A stretch of DNA of 64,000 nt from an uncultured Allobosea sp. Its GTDB lineage: Bacteria; Pseudomonadota; Alphaproteobacteria; Rhizobiales; Beijerinckiaceae. The translations under genes were made by a program, and so were the position numbers. Shown here piece by piece: positions 20,701-30,221 of this stretch. The stretch covers positions 123,927-187,926 of the forward strand of contig NZ_CAMFJF010000004.1 of NCBI RefSeq assembly GCF_945956895.1, written 5' to 3'. The notes under the pieces were generated by a model. That model saw nothing but the letters and a program-made list of their open reading frames with translations, made no database searches and was not told where the DNA came from. Positions within the stretch are counted from its first letter, which is position 1; each line of letters begins with the position of its first letter.

Positions 20701-21250
20701 CGGTATGGACCTGCTCGCGCAAGCGTGGGCTGAGCCGGGCCGGGCGGACGGGGCGCTCTCCGAGCATCCGGTCCAGCACCAGCGCGCCGAGTTCCAGCGC
20801 CTCGCCGACCGGGCATTCCGCCATCTGCAATGCCAGTGAGCGGATCGGCGCATCGGCGGGCCCCACCCAGAAGCCGGCATCGTCGGAGCAGGCGAGGCGC
20901 GCCGCCTTTGCCACATCCGGCCCGAACTCGCGCGCGACGAAATCGAAATCGAACTGCATCAGCGCGCAGCGCAAGGCGCCGTCGGCAAGTCCGGTGCGCT
21001 GCTGGGTATGTTCGCCGCCATTGGCGGCGACGAGGACAGTGGGGCCGTCCAACAGCACGGCCGGGCGGTCATCGAGCTCCAGCGCCTGCCGGCCTTCGAG
21101 CATGACCGCGACCTTCAAGCCGAGCCGCATCGGGCCGACGATCCGCTCGCCTTCCTGGATCAGGAAGGTGCCGGCCGAGAGCGAGAGATTGCGCGAGAAC
21201 AGCTCCAGGCTCGTGGCCGATTTGGGGGTGGAGCTGGAACCGATCTGCAT
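20693..21250 (-). pseudogene. AraC-family regulator, N-terminal sensor domain only (HTH missing)
   Basis: MQIGSSSTPKSATSLELFSRNLSLSAGTFLIQEGERIVGPMRLGLKVAVMLEG...LSPRLREQVHTARR then frame exits into TonB receptor coding sequence. Confidence 0.75.
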
Positions 21251-21372
21251 CTCGACCTCTGGAAAGGAGCGAAGCTCTATCCGAGGCGCTGATAAAAATC
21301 AAATAATATCAATAGTTTAAATGGATTCTAAGGTTATGAGGCAAGGTGGCGCACACTTGGGGCGCGCCACCT

Positions 21373-21951
21373 TCAGAGATAAGGCGGGGTGCAGGCGCTG
21401 ACGACGATGCAGCGTTCCGTCCCGATATTGCGGTAGCGATGCGGGATGCGGCTGTCGAAGAGATAGGCATCGCCGGGCTTCAGCACCTTGATCTGATCGC
21501 CGACGGTGATCTCGAGCTCGCCGGCCAGCACCACCCCGCCTTCATGGGAGTCATGCTTGAGCATGGCGGCGCCGGTGTCGGCGCCGGGGTCGTAGGATTC
21601 GTGCAGGATCTGCAGGTTGTGGGCCTGCGCGTCCCCGACCTGGCGGAAGGACATCTGGCCCCGGCTCTCGCCGCCATTGACCTGATGCAGGCGCGAGGTC
21701 AGGTCGAGCAGGTCCGAGGCCTCGAAGAACACCTTGTCGCGCGGTGTCCGTTCCTCGTCAAAAAAACTCACCATGGTCATCGGGATGCCGTCGAGGATCT
21801 TGCGCAGCGACGCGACCGACGGGCTGTTGCGATTCTGCTCGATCAGCGAGATCAGGCTATGGGTCACGCCCGAGCGTGCCGCGAGTTCGCGCTGGGAAAG
21901 TCCGGCCGCAAGCCTGATTTCCTTCAGCCTGCCGCCGACGTCAAAGCTCAT
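21373..21951 (-). CDS. XRE-cupin transcriptional regulator
   Basis: MSFDVGGRLKEIRLAAGLSQRELAARSGVTHSLISLIEQNRNSPSVASLRKILDGIPMTMVSFF; cupin C-terminus. Confidence 0.92.
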   Translation of the reverse strand: MSFDVGGRLKEIRLAAGLSQRELAARSGVTHSLISLIEQNRNSPSVASLRKILDGIPMTMVSFFDEERTPRDKVFFEASDLLDLTSRLHQVNGGESRGQMSFRQVGDAQAHNLQILHESYDPGADTGAAMLKHDSHEGGVVLAGELEITVGDQIKVLKPGDAYLFDSRIPHRYRNIGTERCIVVSACTPPYL

Positions 21952-22276
21952 GGTTGTTCCGTTCCCCCATCCTGCGCGCCTTGTCGTTCCTGCGCGTCAT
22001 GCAGGGGCCGCCTGCTCGACGGCCCTTGCCATGTTCAATATTCTGAGCAATGCTGCCAGAAAGCCAATAAGAAAATAGTGTCATGGGGAAACGGTGGAGT
22101 GGAATAGTTTTCGCGTTCAAAGCACACCGTCCAGACTAAAAACCCCATTCGATACGATAGGGCTGCCTGCATGCGCGTTATCGCGTGCCTGGCACGGGAG
22201 ATGCTTGCCGAAGGCTACCGCCTCGCCAATGCCTCGCGGCGAGAATTCAACAGGGAAAGCAGGATAATCCGGGCCG

Positions 22277-23923
22277 ATGACGCAAGCCGAGACTGTTTTG
22301 TTGAATGGCCGCATCTTCTGCGGTTTGGCGGAAGGCTTCGTGGAAGCCCTGGCGATCGGAGATGGCAAGGTGTTGGCCGTCGGTTCGGCGGCCGAGATCG
22401 CCGCCTTGCAGGGGCCTGCGACGAAGGTCGTCGACCTCGCCGGTCGCGTCGCCATTCCCGGTCTCAACGACGCGCATATGCATCTGCTGCCGCTCGGTCT
22501 CGCCATGAGCGAGGTCAATCTGCGCCCGGAGGAGGGCGTCAACAGCATCGACGAAATCCTGCGCCGCATCGCGGCCGCGGTGAAGGGCAAGAAGCCCGGC
22601 GAATGGGTCACCGGCCGCGGCTACGACCATAACGAGCTGGCCGAAGCCCGCCATCCGACGGCTGAGGAACTCGACTGCGTCGCGCCCGACAATCCCGTCT
22701 ATATCAAGCGCACCTGCGGCCATGTCGGCGTCGTCAACAGCCGCGCCATGGCGGCGGCCGGCATCGGCCACAACACGCCGAGCCCCGATGGCGGCCTGAT
22801 CGAGCGTCGCGACAACAAGCTGACCGGCCTGCTGGCCGAGAGCGCCATGCGCCTGATCGTCGAGGCGATGCCGCGCCCGAGCGCTGCCGAACTCAAGGCC
22901 GCGATCGAGAAGGCCGGGCACTATATGCTCGCGCAGGGCTTCACCAGCGTGATGGATGCCGGCGTCGGCATGGGCGCCGGCATGGCCGAGATCGAAGCCT
23001 ATGAGGAGGTCGCGCGCACTGGGTCGCTGCCGGTCCGCACCTGGGTCTGCATCTATGGCAATGCCGATGGCATCGGCGATGAGGCCTATGCGGCTGGCTA
23101 CCGCTTCGGTCGCGAGACCGGCCTGCTGCGCTACGGCGCGATGAAGGTCTTCGGCGACGGTAGTGCCGGTGGTCTGACCGCCGCGATGAGCGAGCCCTAC
23201 CGCGTTGGCGATCCCGATAATCGCGGCATCTTCATCTATTCCGATGCCGACATGCATCGCTATCTCCGGCACTACCACGAACTCGGCTACCAGCTCGCGA
23301 TCCACGCGATCGGCGACGCCGCGATCGAGCAGGTGCTCTCCGGCATGGAAAAGGCCGACAGCCCCGAACATCCGATCAAGGGTCGCCGCCACCGCATCGA
23401 ACATTGCGGCTTCCTGACCGATGGCCAGCTTGTCCGCATGGCCGCCGCCGGCATCGATCCGGTGCCGCAGCCGGCCTTCATCTACGAGTTCGGCGATCTC
23501 TACGTGATCAATCTCGGCGAAGAACGCGCCGGTGCCTCCTACCCGATGCGCAAATGGCTCGATGGCGGCCTCCACGCCGCGGCGAGCTCGGATGCGCCGG
23601 TCTGCGCCACCGACCCGTTCAAGAACCTCTTCACCATGGTCACCCGTCAGACCAAGCGCCATACAGAGATCGGTGGCGCCGAGAAGCTGAGCATGGAAGA
23701 GGCGGTCCACGCCTATACCTTGCTCGGCGCCTATACCCAGTTCGCCGAGGACAAGCTCGGCCGGTTGGTGCCGGGCCAGCTCGCCGATATCGCCGTGCTC
23801 TCGCACGACATCTTCGCGATTCCCGTCGAGAAGGTCGAGAACGAGGTGCGCTGCGATCTGACCCTGCTCGGCGGCGAAGTCGTCTTCGACCGGCACGGCC
23901 AACTCGCGGCCGCCGCGCAATAG
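22277..23923 (+). CDS. Amidohydrolase (YtcJ-like, amidohydrolase_3)
   Basis: GRVAIPGLNDAHMHLLPLGLAMSEVNLR; HRIEHCGFLTDGQLVRMAAAGI; ASSDAPVCATDPFKNLFTMVTR. Confidence 0.9.
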   Translation: MTQAETVLLNGRIFCGLAEGFVEALAIGDGKVLAVGSAAEIAALQGPATKVVDLAGRVAIPGLNDAHMHLLPLGLAMSEVNLRPEEGVNSIDEILRRIAAAVKGKKPGEWVTGRGYDHNELAEARHPTAEELDCVAPDNPVYIKRTCGHVGVVNSRAMAAAGIGHNTPSPDGGLIERRDNKLTGLLAESAMRLIVEAMPRPSAAELKAAIEKAGHYMLAQGFTSVMDAGVGMGAGMAEIEAYEEVARTGSLPVRTWVCIYGNADGIGDEAYAAGYRFGRETGLLRYGAMKVFGDGSAGGLTAAMSEPYRVGDPDNRGIFIYSDADMHRYLRHYHELGYQLAIHAIGDAAIEQVLSGMEKADSPEHPIKGRRHRIEHCGFLTDGQLVRMAAAGIDPVPQPAFIYEFGDLYVINLGEERAGASYPMRKWLDGGLHAAASSDAPVCATDPFKNLFTMVTRQTKRHTEIGGAEKLSMEEAVHAYTLLGAYTQFAEDKLGRLVPGQLADIAVLSHDIFAIPVEKVENEVRCDLTLLGGEVVFDRHGQLAAAAQ

Positions 23924-23938
23924 GCCGGGACCTCCGCG

Positions 23939-24880
23939 ATGCTCAAACATACGCTGCAAAGGCTGCTGCTGGTTCTGCCGGTGATGCTCGGCGTGTTGCT
24001 GATCGGCTTCCTGCTCATGCAGGTCGTGCCGACCGACCCCGCCCAGGTCCGCGCCGGCCCGACCGCGACGCAGGACGTGGTCGAGGCGATCCGCCAGGAA
24101 CTCGGGTTGAACCAACCCCTCTGGAAGCAGTTCGCGATCTATATCGGGCGCCTTGCGCAGGGCGATCTCGGCGTCTCCATCATCAACAACGTCCCGGTGA
24201 CGCAGGAACTCGGCAACACCATCGGCCCGACGCTGGAATTGATGCTGGCTTCGCTGGTCTGGGCGATCCCGCTCGGCATGTTCCTCGGCACCGTCGGCGC
24301 CTATTACCGGGGCTCGCTGATCGACCGCGCGATCATGGCGGTTTCGGTTGCCGGCGTTTCGCTGCCGGTCTTCTTCCTCGGCCTCGGGCTGATCTGGCTC
24401 TTCGGCTTCTATTATCCGATCCTGCCCTTCACCGGCCGCACCGGCCCGCTCTGGACCTGGGAGGGCATCCAGGGGATCATCCTGCCGGCGATCACGCTGG
24501 GCGGCGTCTTCGTCGGCCCGGTCGCGCGCATGACCCGCACCTCGGTGCTCGACGAGCTCGGCGCCGACCATGTCCGCACCGCCCGCGCCAAGGGGCTCGG
24601 CGAGGCCACGGTCGTGCTGCGCCACACCCTGCGCAATGCGCTGGTCCCGGTCGTGACGCTGATCGGCCTGCAGATCGGCTTCCTGCTCGGCGGCGCCGTC
24701 GTCACCGAGACCGTGTTCTCGTGGCCGGGCATCGGTCGGCTCGCGGTCGGTGCCATCCTGTCGAGCGACCTGCCGATGGCGCAGGGCACGATCATCATGC
24801 TCTCGCTCGGCTTCATCCTGGTCAATCTCGCGGTGGACGTCCTCTATGCCGTGCTCGATCCACGCGTGAGGGGCACCTGA
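23939..24880 (+). CDS. ABC transporter permease, DppB family
   Basis: MLKHTLQRLLLVLPVMLGVLLIGFLLMQVVPTDPAQ...; ARAKGLGEATVVLRHTLRNALVPVVTLIGLQIG. Confidence 0.94.
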   Translation: MLKHTLQRLLLVLPVMLGVLLIGFLLMQVVPTDPAQVRAGPTATQDVVEAIRQELGLNQPLWKQFAIYIGRLAQGDLGVSIINNVPVTQELGNTIGPTLELMLASLVWAIPLGMFLGTVGAYYRGSLIDRAIMAVSVAGVSLPVFFLGLGLIWLFGFYYPILPFTGRTGPLWTWEGIQGIILPAITLGGVFVGPVARMTRTSVLDELGADHVRTARAKGLGEATVVLRHTLRNALVPVVTLIGLQIGFLLGGAVVTETVFSWPGIGRLAVGAILSSDLPMAQGTIIMLSLGFILVNLAVDVLYAVLDPRVRGT

Positions 24881-25803
24881 TGAGCTCCCCCATGAAGCTC
24901 GAACGCAACGCGTTCCAGTCCGGCGCCAAGACGGTCGAAGCGGCCGTGAGTGTCGCCGCCGCCACGCCCGTGCGCCGCAAGACCGTGCTCCGGATGCTGA
25001 TCTCCGATGTCGGTTCCTGCATCGCGCTGGCGCTCGTCGTCCTCGCCGTGCTCGGCGCGGTCTTCGCGCCCTGGCTCGCTCCGACCGATCCTTTCGGCAA
25101 CGACCTCGCCAACACGCTGAAGCCGCCGGGTGAGGGGAGTTTGCTCGGCACGGACGGGCAGGGCCGCGATATGATCACGCGCCTGCTCTACGGCCTGCGC
25201 ACGACCTTGTTGATGGGGTCTGCCTCGGTCGTTTTCGGTTGTGCGATCGGCGGCGTCATCGGCTTCGCCGCCGCCTATTATCCGAAATTGTCCGGCGTGC
25301 TGATGCGCTTCATGGACATCCTCCTGTCCTTCCCCGCGATCCTGTTCGGCCTCGCCATCGCCGCGATCTTCGGACCCGGATTGCCGGCGGTGATCATCGC
25401 GCTCTCGATTGCGACCGTGCCGCTGATGGCGCGCGTCGTGCGCGGCTCGGCGCTGGTCGTTCTGCAGCAGGGCTATATCGAGGCGGCACGCTCGCTGGGC
25501 TTGAGCGACCTGCGCATCATCCTGCGCTATGTCCTGCCGAACTGCCTCTCGGCAATCTTCGTCTTCGTCACCTTGCGCTTCGGCCAGGTCATCCTGCTCG
25601 GCGCGGCCCTGTCCTTCCTGGGGCTGGGCGCCCAGCCGCCGACGGCCGAACTCGGGGCGATGGCGGCGGACGGCCGCAACTTCCTGTTCTTCGCCCCGCA
25701 TGTCTCGGTCCTGCCGAGCCTGGTGATCTTCGCGGTGGTGCTCGCCTTCAACGTGCTTGGCGACTCCCTGCGGGACGCCCTCGATCCCAAGCTGCGCAAA
25801 TAG
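24880..25803 (+). CDS. ABC transporter permease, DppC family
   Basis: GTDGQGRDMITRLLYGLRTTLLMG...; EAARSLGLSDLRIILRYVLPNCLSAIFV; TGATG overlap with preceding gene. Confidence 0.94.
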   Translation: MSSPMKLERNAFQSGAKTVEAAVSVAAATPVRRKTVLRMLISDVGSCIALALVVLAVLGAVFAPWLAPTDPFGNDLANTLKPPGEGSLLGTDGQGRDMITRLLYGLRTTLLMGSASVVFGCAIGGVIGFAAAYYPKLSGVLMRFMDILLSFPAILFGLAIAAIFGPGLPAVIIALSIATVPLMARVVRGSALVVLQQGYIEAARSLGLSDLRIILRYVLPNCLSAIFVFVTLRFGQVILLGAALSFLGLGAQPPTAELGAMAADGRNFLFFAPHVSVLPSLVIFAVVLAFNVLGDSLRDALDPKLRK

Positions 25804-25846
25804 CGCTGATATCAACCAAGAAGCGTCAAAAAAGGGGACTTGCTCG

Positions 25847-27436
25847 ATGTTCAGATTGTCAACTCTGCTTCTCGCCGGCGCCGCGGCCGCGACCTTCGCG
25901 GCCGCGCCCGCTATCGCCCAGCAGAAGGCGCCACTCTCGATCCTGCGCGTCATCGATGCCGACAACTACGACCCGATCCGGACCACCGCGACCGCGGCCG
26001 CCGAGGTCATGTACATGCTGGCCGACACGCTGGTGACGGTCGATTTCGACATGAAGACGATCAAGCCCGGCCTCGCCGAGAGCTGGACGATCTCGCCGGA
26101 TGGGACGACCTACAGCTTCAAGATCCGCAAGGATGTGAAGTTCTGCGACGGCCGTCCGATGACGATCGACGACGTCGTCTACTCGCTGAAGCGCTGGACC
26201 GACCCGGCCAACAAGTCGCCGGTCTCCTTCCGCGGCGGCCCGGTCAAGGACATCCGCGCCGACGGCGATTCCACGCTGATCTACGAGCTGAAGGAACCCT
26301 ATAGCGACCTGATGTTCCAGCTCGCTCTGTCCTTCGCCTCGGTGGTCGACAAGGCGACCGTCGAGAAGCTCGGGCCGAATTTCGGCGTTCAGGGCTTCAA
26401 CGGCACCGGCCCGTATTGCTGGTCGAAATGGACCCCGCGCCAGGAGCTCGTGCTCAAGAAGAACCCGCATTACAGCTGGGGTCCGCCGATCTACAAGGAC
26501 CCGAAGCCGCAGATCGACGAGATCGTCTGGAAGATCATTCCAGAGACGAACACGCTGATGGCGGCGATCCAGGCCAAGCAGGCCGACGTGACCTATTACA
26601 TGCCCTATATCGCGCTCGACACCATGCAGCGCATCCCCGGCATGACGGTGCAGCGGCAAGAGAACTACATCTACGACGTCTTCATGGGCTTCAAGGTCGA
26701 CAAGCCTGTGTCGAATGACAAGGCGATCCGGCAGGCCGCGAACATGGCGACCAACAAGGAGGCGATCGCCAAGGCAATCTTCTTCGGCAAGGGGCAGACC
26801 CTGCCCTCGCTGCTCAATCCGGCAGTGGTCGATTACGACAAGTCCTCGGCCGACAAGATGCCGAAATATGACCCGGCCGGTGCTGCCAAGCTGCTCGATG
26901 AAGCCGGCTGGAAGCCGGGCGCCGACGGCATCCGCGAGAAGGATGGCCAGAAGGCGAGCTTCACCGTCTACGGCATCCGCAACAGCGACAACCCGCGCAT
27001 CTCGGAGGCCATGCAGGCGGATCTGCGCAAGGTCGGCATCGACATGAAGATCCAGCTCTGGGACGCGACCGTCGCCTGGGGCAAGCTGGCGACGCAGGAA
27101 TTCGACGCCTTCCTGATGTCCTATCCTTACGTGACCGCGACGGAGGCAATGAGCCTCTACTTCCGCAGCCAGCAGGCTCCGACCCCGAACCGGATGAACT
27201 GGAAGAACCCCAAGACGGACGAGTTGCTCAAGGCCGCATCGATGGCCACAGATGCAGACAAGCGCAAGCAAGTGCTGGCCGAGGTCCAGACCCAGCTCAC
27301 CGAGGCGAATGTCTGGGTGCCGCTGGTCTCGCAACCGCTTTGGGTTGTCGCGACCGACCGGGTCGAAGGCGCGCGCGCTCACGGTCTGTACGGAGCGGGC
27401 CTCTACAAGGGGCTCGACCTCAAGCTGAAGCGCTGA
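25847..27436 (+). CDS. ABC transporter substrate-binding protein, DppA/SBP_bac_5 family
   Basis: Signal peptide MFRLSTLLLAGAAAATFAAAPAIAQQ; FKIRKDVKFCDGRPMTIDDVVYSLKRW. Confidence 0.94.
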   Translation: MFRLSTLLLAGAAAATFAAAPAIAQQKAPLSILRVIDADNYDPIRTTATAAAEVMYMLADTLVTVDFDMKTIKPGLAESWTISPDGTTYSFKIRKDVKFCDGRPMTIDDVVYSLKRWTDPANKSPVSFRGGPVKDIRADGDSTLIYELKEPYSDLMFQLALSFASVVDKATVEKLGPNFGVQGFNGTGPYCWSKWTPRQELVLKKNPHYSWGPPIYKDPKPQIDEIVWKIIPETNTLMAAIQAKQADVTYYMPYIALDTMQRIPGMTVQRQENYIYDVFMGFKVDKPVSNDKAIRQAANMATNKEAIAKAIFFGKGQTLPSLLNPAVVDYDKSSADKMPKYDPAGAAKLLDEAGWKPGADGIREKDGQKASFTVYGIRNSDNPRISEAMQADLRKVGIDMKIQLWDATVAWGKLATQEFDAFLMSYPYVTATEAMSLYFRSQQAPTPNRMNWKNPKTDELLKAASMATDADKRKQVLAEVQTQLTEANVWVPLVSQPLWVVATDRVEGARAHGLYGAGLYKGLDLKLKR

Positions 27437-27444
27437 GCTTCTCC

Positions 27445-27480
27445 AGTGCCGCGTGGCCTCAAGCCACGCGGCACTTTTTC
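27445..27480 (+). terminator. Rho-independent terminator
   Basis: AGTGCCGCGTGGC-ctcaa-GCCACGCGGCACT followed by TTTTC; 13-bp perfect stem just after the SBP stop. Confidence 0.92.
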
Positions 27481-27508
27481 TATGTCTGATTGCTCCAGCC
27501 TGGTGACT

Positions 27509-27636
27509 TTTCTCGGAACCACGGCGTCATCCCGGACAAGCTGCGAAGCGGCGTCGATCCGGGATCCATCGTAGAGCCCCGGAGCCCTCCGATGGATCCC
27601 GGGACAGGCCCGGGATGACGCCGTGGTTCCGAGAAA
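27509..27636. repeat. Intergenic family A element with extended 27-nt perfect terminal inverted repeats
   Basis: TTTCTCGGAACCACGGCGTCATCCCGG at 27509-27535 and its exact reverse complement at 27610-27636. Confidence 0.9.
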
Positions 27637-27664
27637 GACCACCAAGAAGGAGGAAACAAAGATC

Positions 27665-29098
27665 ATGACGATCACGGTCATCAAGAATGCCGAAGTCGTT
27701 GTCGCCTGGGATGCGGAAGCCTCCCGGCATGTCTATCTGCACGGAGCCGATGTCGCCTTCGAGGACGGCACGCTGCGCCATGTCGGGCCGCGCTACGAAG
27801 GCCAGGCCGACGAGACCGTCGACGGCAGCGGGCGCATGGTCATGCCGGGCCTCGTCAACATCCATTCGCATCCCTCGAGCGAGCCGCTGAACAAGGGCTT
27901 CCTCGACGAGCTGGGCTCGCCCGCGCTCTACAATTCCTCGCTTTACGAGTTCATGCCGATCCTGCGCGCCGATGCCGAGGCGGTGCCGGATTGCGTGCAG
28001 GTCGCCTATTCCGAGCTGCTGCTCTCCGGCGTCACCACGTTGGCCGATCTCTCGGTCGCCCATCCCGGCTGGATCGATCTCGCCGCCAATAGCGGCCTGC
28101 GCGTCTGCGTCTCGCCGATGTTCCGTTCGGCCCGCTGGTACACGAAGAACGGCCATGTCGTTGAATACGAGTGGGACGAGAAGGCCGGCGCCGCTGCCAT
28201 GGAGACCGCCTTCGACGTCATCGAGCAGGCGCAGAAACACCCGTCCGGCCGGCTCTTCGGCATGGTCTGCCCGGCCCAGATCGATACCTGCAGCGAGGGC
28301 CTGATCAAGGACAGCCATGCCGAAGCGAAGCGTCGCGGCCTGCCCTGGCAGATCCATGCCGCCCAGTCGACGGTCGAGTTCCACGAGATCACCCGCCGCC
28401 ATGGCGTGACGCCGATCCAGTGGCTGGAGAAGCTCGGCGTGCTCGGCTCGACCAGCATCGTCGGCCACGGCATCTTCCTCGACGACTACCCGCGCGTCGG
28501 CTGGCACAGCCGCCGCGATCTCGCGCTGCTGGCCGAGACCGACACGATGGTCGCCCATTGCCCGACGGTCTTCATGCGCCGCGGCATCGCGCTCGACGAT
28601 TTCGGCCGCTATCGCCGCGCCGGTGTCCGCATCGGCATGGGCACCGACACCTATCCGCACAACATGCTCGAGGAGATGCGCCATGTCGGCTATGTCGCCC
28701 GCATGATGGCGGAGAACCCGCGCACGCTGACCACGACCGATATCTTCGAGGCCGCGACCACGGCGGGCGCCGCTGCGCTCGGCCGCAACGACATCGGCCG
28801 GCTGGAAGCGGGCTGCAAGGCCGACCTCGTGATGGTCGACCTCACGCATCCGATGATGCAGCCGCGCCGCGATCCCGTACGCAGCATGGTCTATGCCGCG
28901 GCCGAGCGCGCCGTCGACCGCGTCTATGTCGACGGCAGGCTCGTCGTCCGCGACGGCACCGTCCTGACCATGGACTATCCGGCTGCCGCGCTGCGCCTCC
29001 ATGAGGGCCAGAAGCGGACGGAAGCCGCCGCGCCCGGCAATGACTGGGTCAAGCGTCCGGTGACGGATTACTCCCCGCTGACCTTCCCGGTGAAGTAA
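27665..29098 (+). CDS. Amidohydrolase (ATZ/TRZ, cytosine deaminase-like)
   Basis: MVMPGLVNIHSHPSSEPLNKGFLDELGSPALYNSSLYEFMP; QIHAAQSTVEFHEITRRHG; IGMGTDTYPHNMLEEMR. Confidence 0.9.
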   Translation: MTITVIKNAEVVVAWDAEASRHVYLHGADVAFEDGTLRHVGPRYEGQADETVDGSGRMVMPGLVNIHSHPSSEPLNKGFLDELGSPALYNSSLYEFMPILRADAEAVPDCVQVAYSELLLSGVTTLADLSVAHPGWIDLAANSGLRVCVSPMFRSARWYTKNGHVVEYEWDEKAGAAAMETAFDVIEQAQKHPSGRLFGMVCPAQIDTCSEGLIKDSHAEAKRRGLPWQIHAAQSTVEFHEITRRHGVTPIQWLEKLGVLGSTSIVGHGIFLDDYPRVGWHSRRDLALLAETDTMVAHCPTVFMRRGIALDDFGRYRRAGVRIGMGTDTYPHNMLEEMRHVGYVARMMAENPRTLTTTDIFEAATTAGAAALGRNDIGRLEAGCKADLVMVDLTHPMMQPRRDPVRSMVYAAAERAVDRVYVDGRLVVRDGTVLTMDYPAAALRLHEGQKRTEAAAPGNDWVKRPVTDYSPLTFPVK

Positions 29099-29111
29099 GC
29101 GGAGCCTCCGC

Positions 29112-29257
29112 CGTCATGCTCGGGCTTGACCCGAGCATCTCATCAAGGAGAAGCTGCTCCAGTTCGTCATGCTCGCCCTTGTGGCGAGCATCCACGTCTT
29201 GAACACCGCATGGCGTTGCTGAAGACGTGGATGGTCGGGACAAGCCCGACCATGACG
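29112..29257. repeat. Intergenic inverted-repeat element, family E
   Basis: cgtcatgctcgggcttgacccgagcatctc...cgtcatgctcgcccttgtggcgagcatccacgtcttgaac...gaagacgtggatggtcgggacaagcccgaccatgacg. Confidence 0.8.
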
Positions 29258-29410
29258 GCATATGTCGTGTTCATGGATTTCTCGCCGCTTCGCGAAGGCC
29301 CGGAATGACGCCGAGATTCGAGAACGATCCGCGCCCAGAGCCCATTGCTGCATCGTGAGCCCCCTGCGTCACGCCGCCCGCTTTCGGACGGCGCGATCCG
29401 GCGCTAGGTT

Positions 29411-29593
29411 GTGCCCATGTCGCAGGCAGATGAGACAACGCAGACGGAGGCCGGCTCTTCGAGTCGGCTGGGCCTCATGCTGATCGGCGGAGGCTTCTTC
29501 GCCCTGTTCCTCACCGGCCTGCTGCTCTGGTGGCGCGAAGGCGACCGGCTCTTCACCGACGGTCTGATCGCCGCCATCGTCGCATGCTTCTAG
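29411..29593 (+). CDS. Small single-TM membrane protein
   Basis: MPMSQADETTQTEAGSSSRLGLMLIGGGFFALFLTGLLLWWREGDRLFTDGLIAAIVACF; upstream of SCO gene. Confidence 0.55.
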   Translation: MPMSQADETTQTEAGSSSRLGLMLIGGGFFALFLTGLLLWWREGDRLFTDGLIAAIVACF

Positions 29594-29624
29594 CGGCTGC
29601 TGCCGCCTGCCCGGGAATGCCTCC

Positions 29625-30221
29625 GTGAACCGCCGTCTCATCCTGCCCCTCGTCGTCTTCCTGGCCGGCGCGCTCGCGCTCGCTGCGGCTGCGATCCTGA
29701 CCTTCTCGCCCGGCCGCCAGAGCGGCGGCAGCGGCACGGCGAGCGTCGGCGGCCCCTTCACGCTGACGACGCAGGAGGGCAAGCCGCTCTCCGACACCGA
29801 TCTGAAGGGCTCGCCCTTCCTGGTCTTCTTCGGCTTCACCCATTGTCCGGACATCTGCCCGACCAAGCTCTTCGAGATCTCGGAGGCGTTGCGCGCGGCT
29901 GGCGACGGCGCCAAGGCGAAGAGCCTCAAGGCTCTGTTCATCACGGTCGATCCCGAGCGCGATACGCCGGACGCGATGAAGAGCTATCTCGGCTCCTTCG
30001 ATCCGCGCATCGTCGGCCTGAGCGGCGACCGGCCCGCCATCGACGCCGTCATCAAGGCCTATCGCGCCTATGCCAAGAAGGTGCCGTTGAAGGACGGCGA
30101 CTACACCATGGACCATACGGCCCTGGTCTATCTGATGGGCAAGGACGGGAATTTCGTCGGCGCCTTCAATATCGAGCAGTCTCCGGCGCAGGCGGCAGCG
30201 GAATGGCTGCGTCACTCGTAA
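29625..30221 (+). CDS. SCO1/SenC family protein
   Basis: FLVFFGFTHCPDICPTKLFEI (CxxxC); LFITVDPERDTPDAMKSYLGSF; MDHTALVYLM. Confidence 0.94.
   Translation: MNRRLILPLVVFLAGALALAAAAILTFSPGRQSGGSGTASVGGPFTLTTQEGKPLSDTDLKGSPFLVFFGFTHCPDICPTKLFEISEALRAAGDGAKAKSLKALFITVDPERDTPDAMKSYLGSFDPRIVGLSGDRPAIDAVIKAYRAYAKKVPLKDGDYTMDHTALVYLMGKDGNFVGAFNIEQSPAQAAAEWLRHS

Noticed and set aside
19293-20816. 507-aa ORF as a complete TonB receptor starting MPGRRGAGTRRAGAG
   Set aside because: The first ~40 residues are an off-frame reading of AraC coding sequence; no signal peptide or plug.
22247-24625. 792-aa minus-strand ORF opposite amidohydrolase and DppB
   Set aside because: Antisense to well-supported genes; composition is a complement artefact, no recognisable domain.
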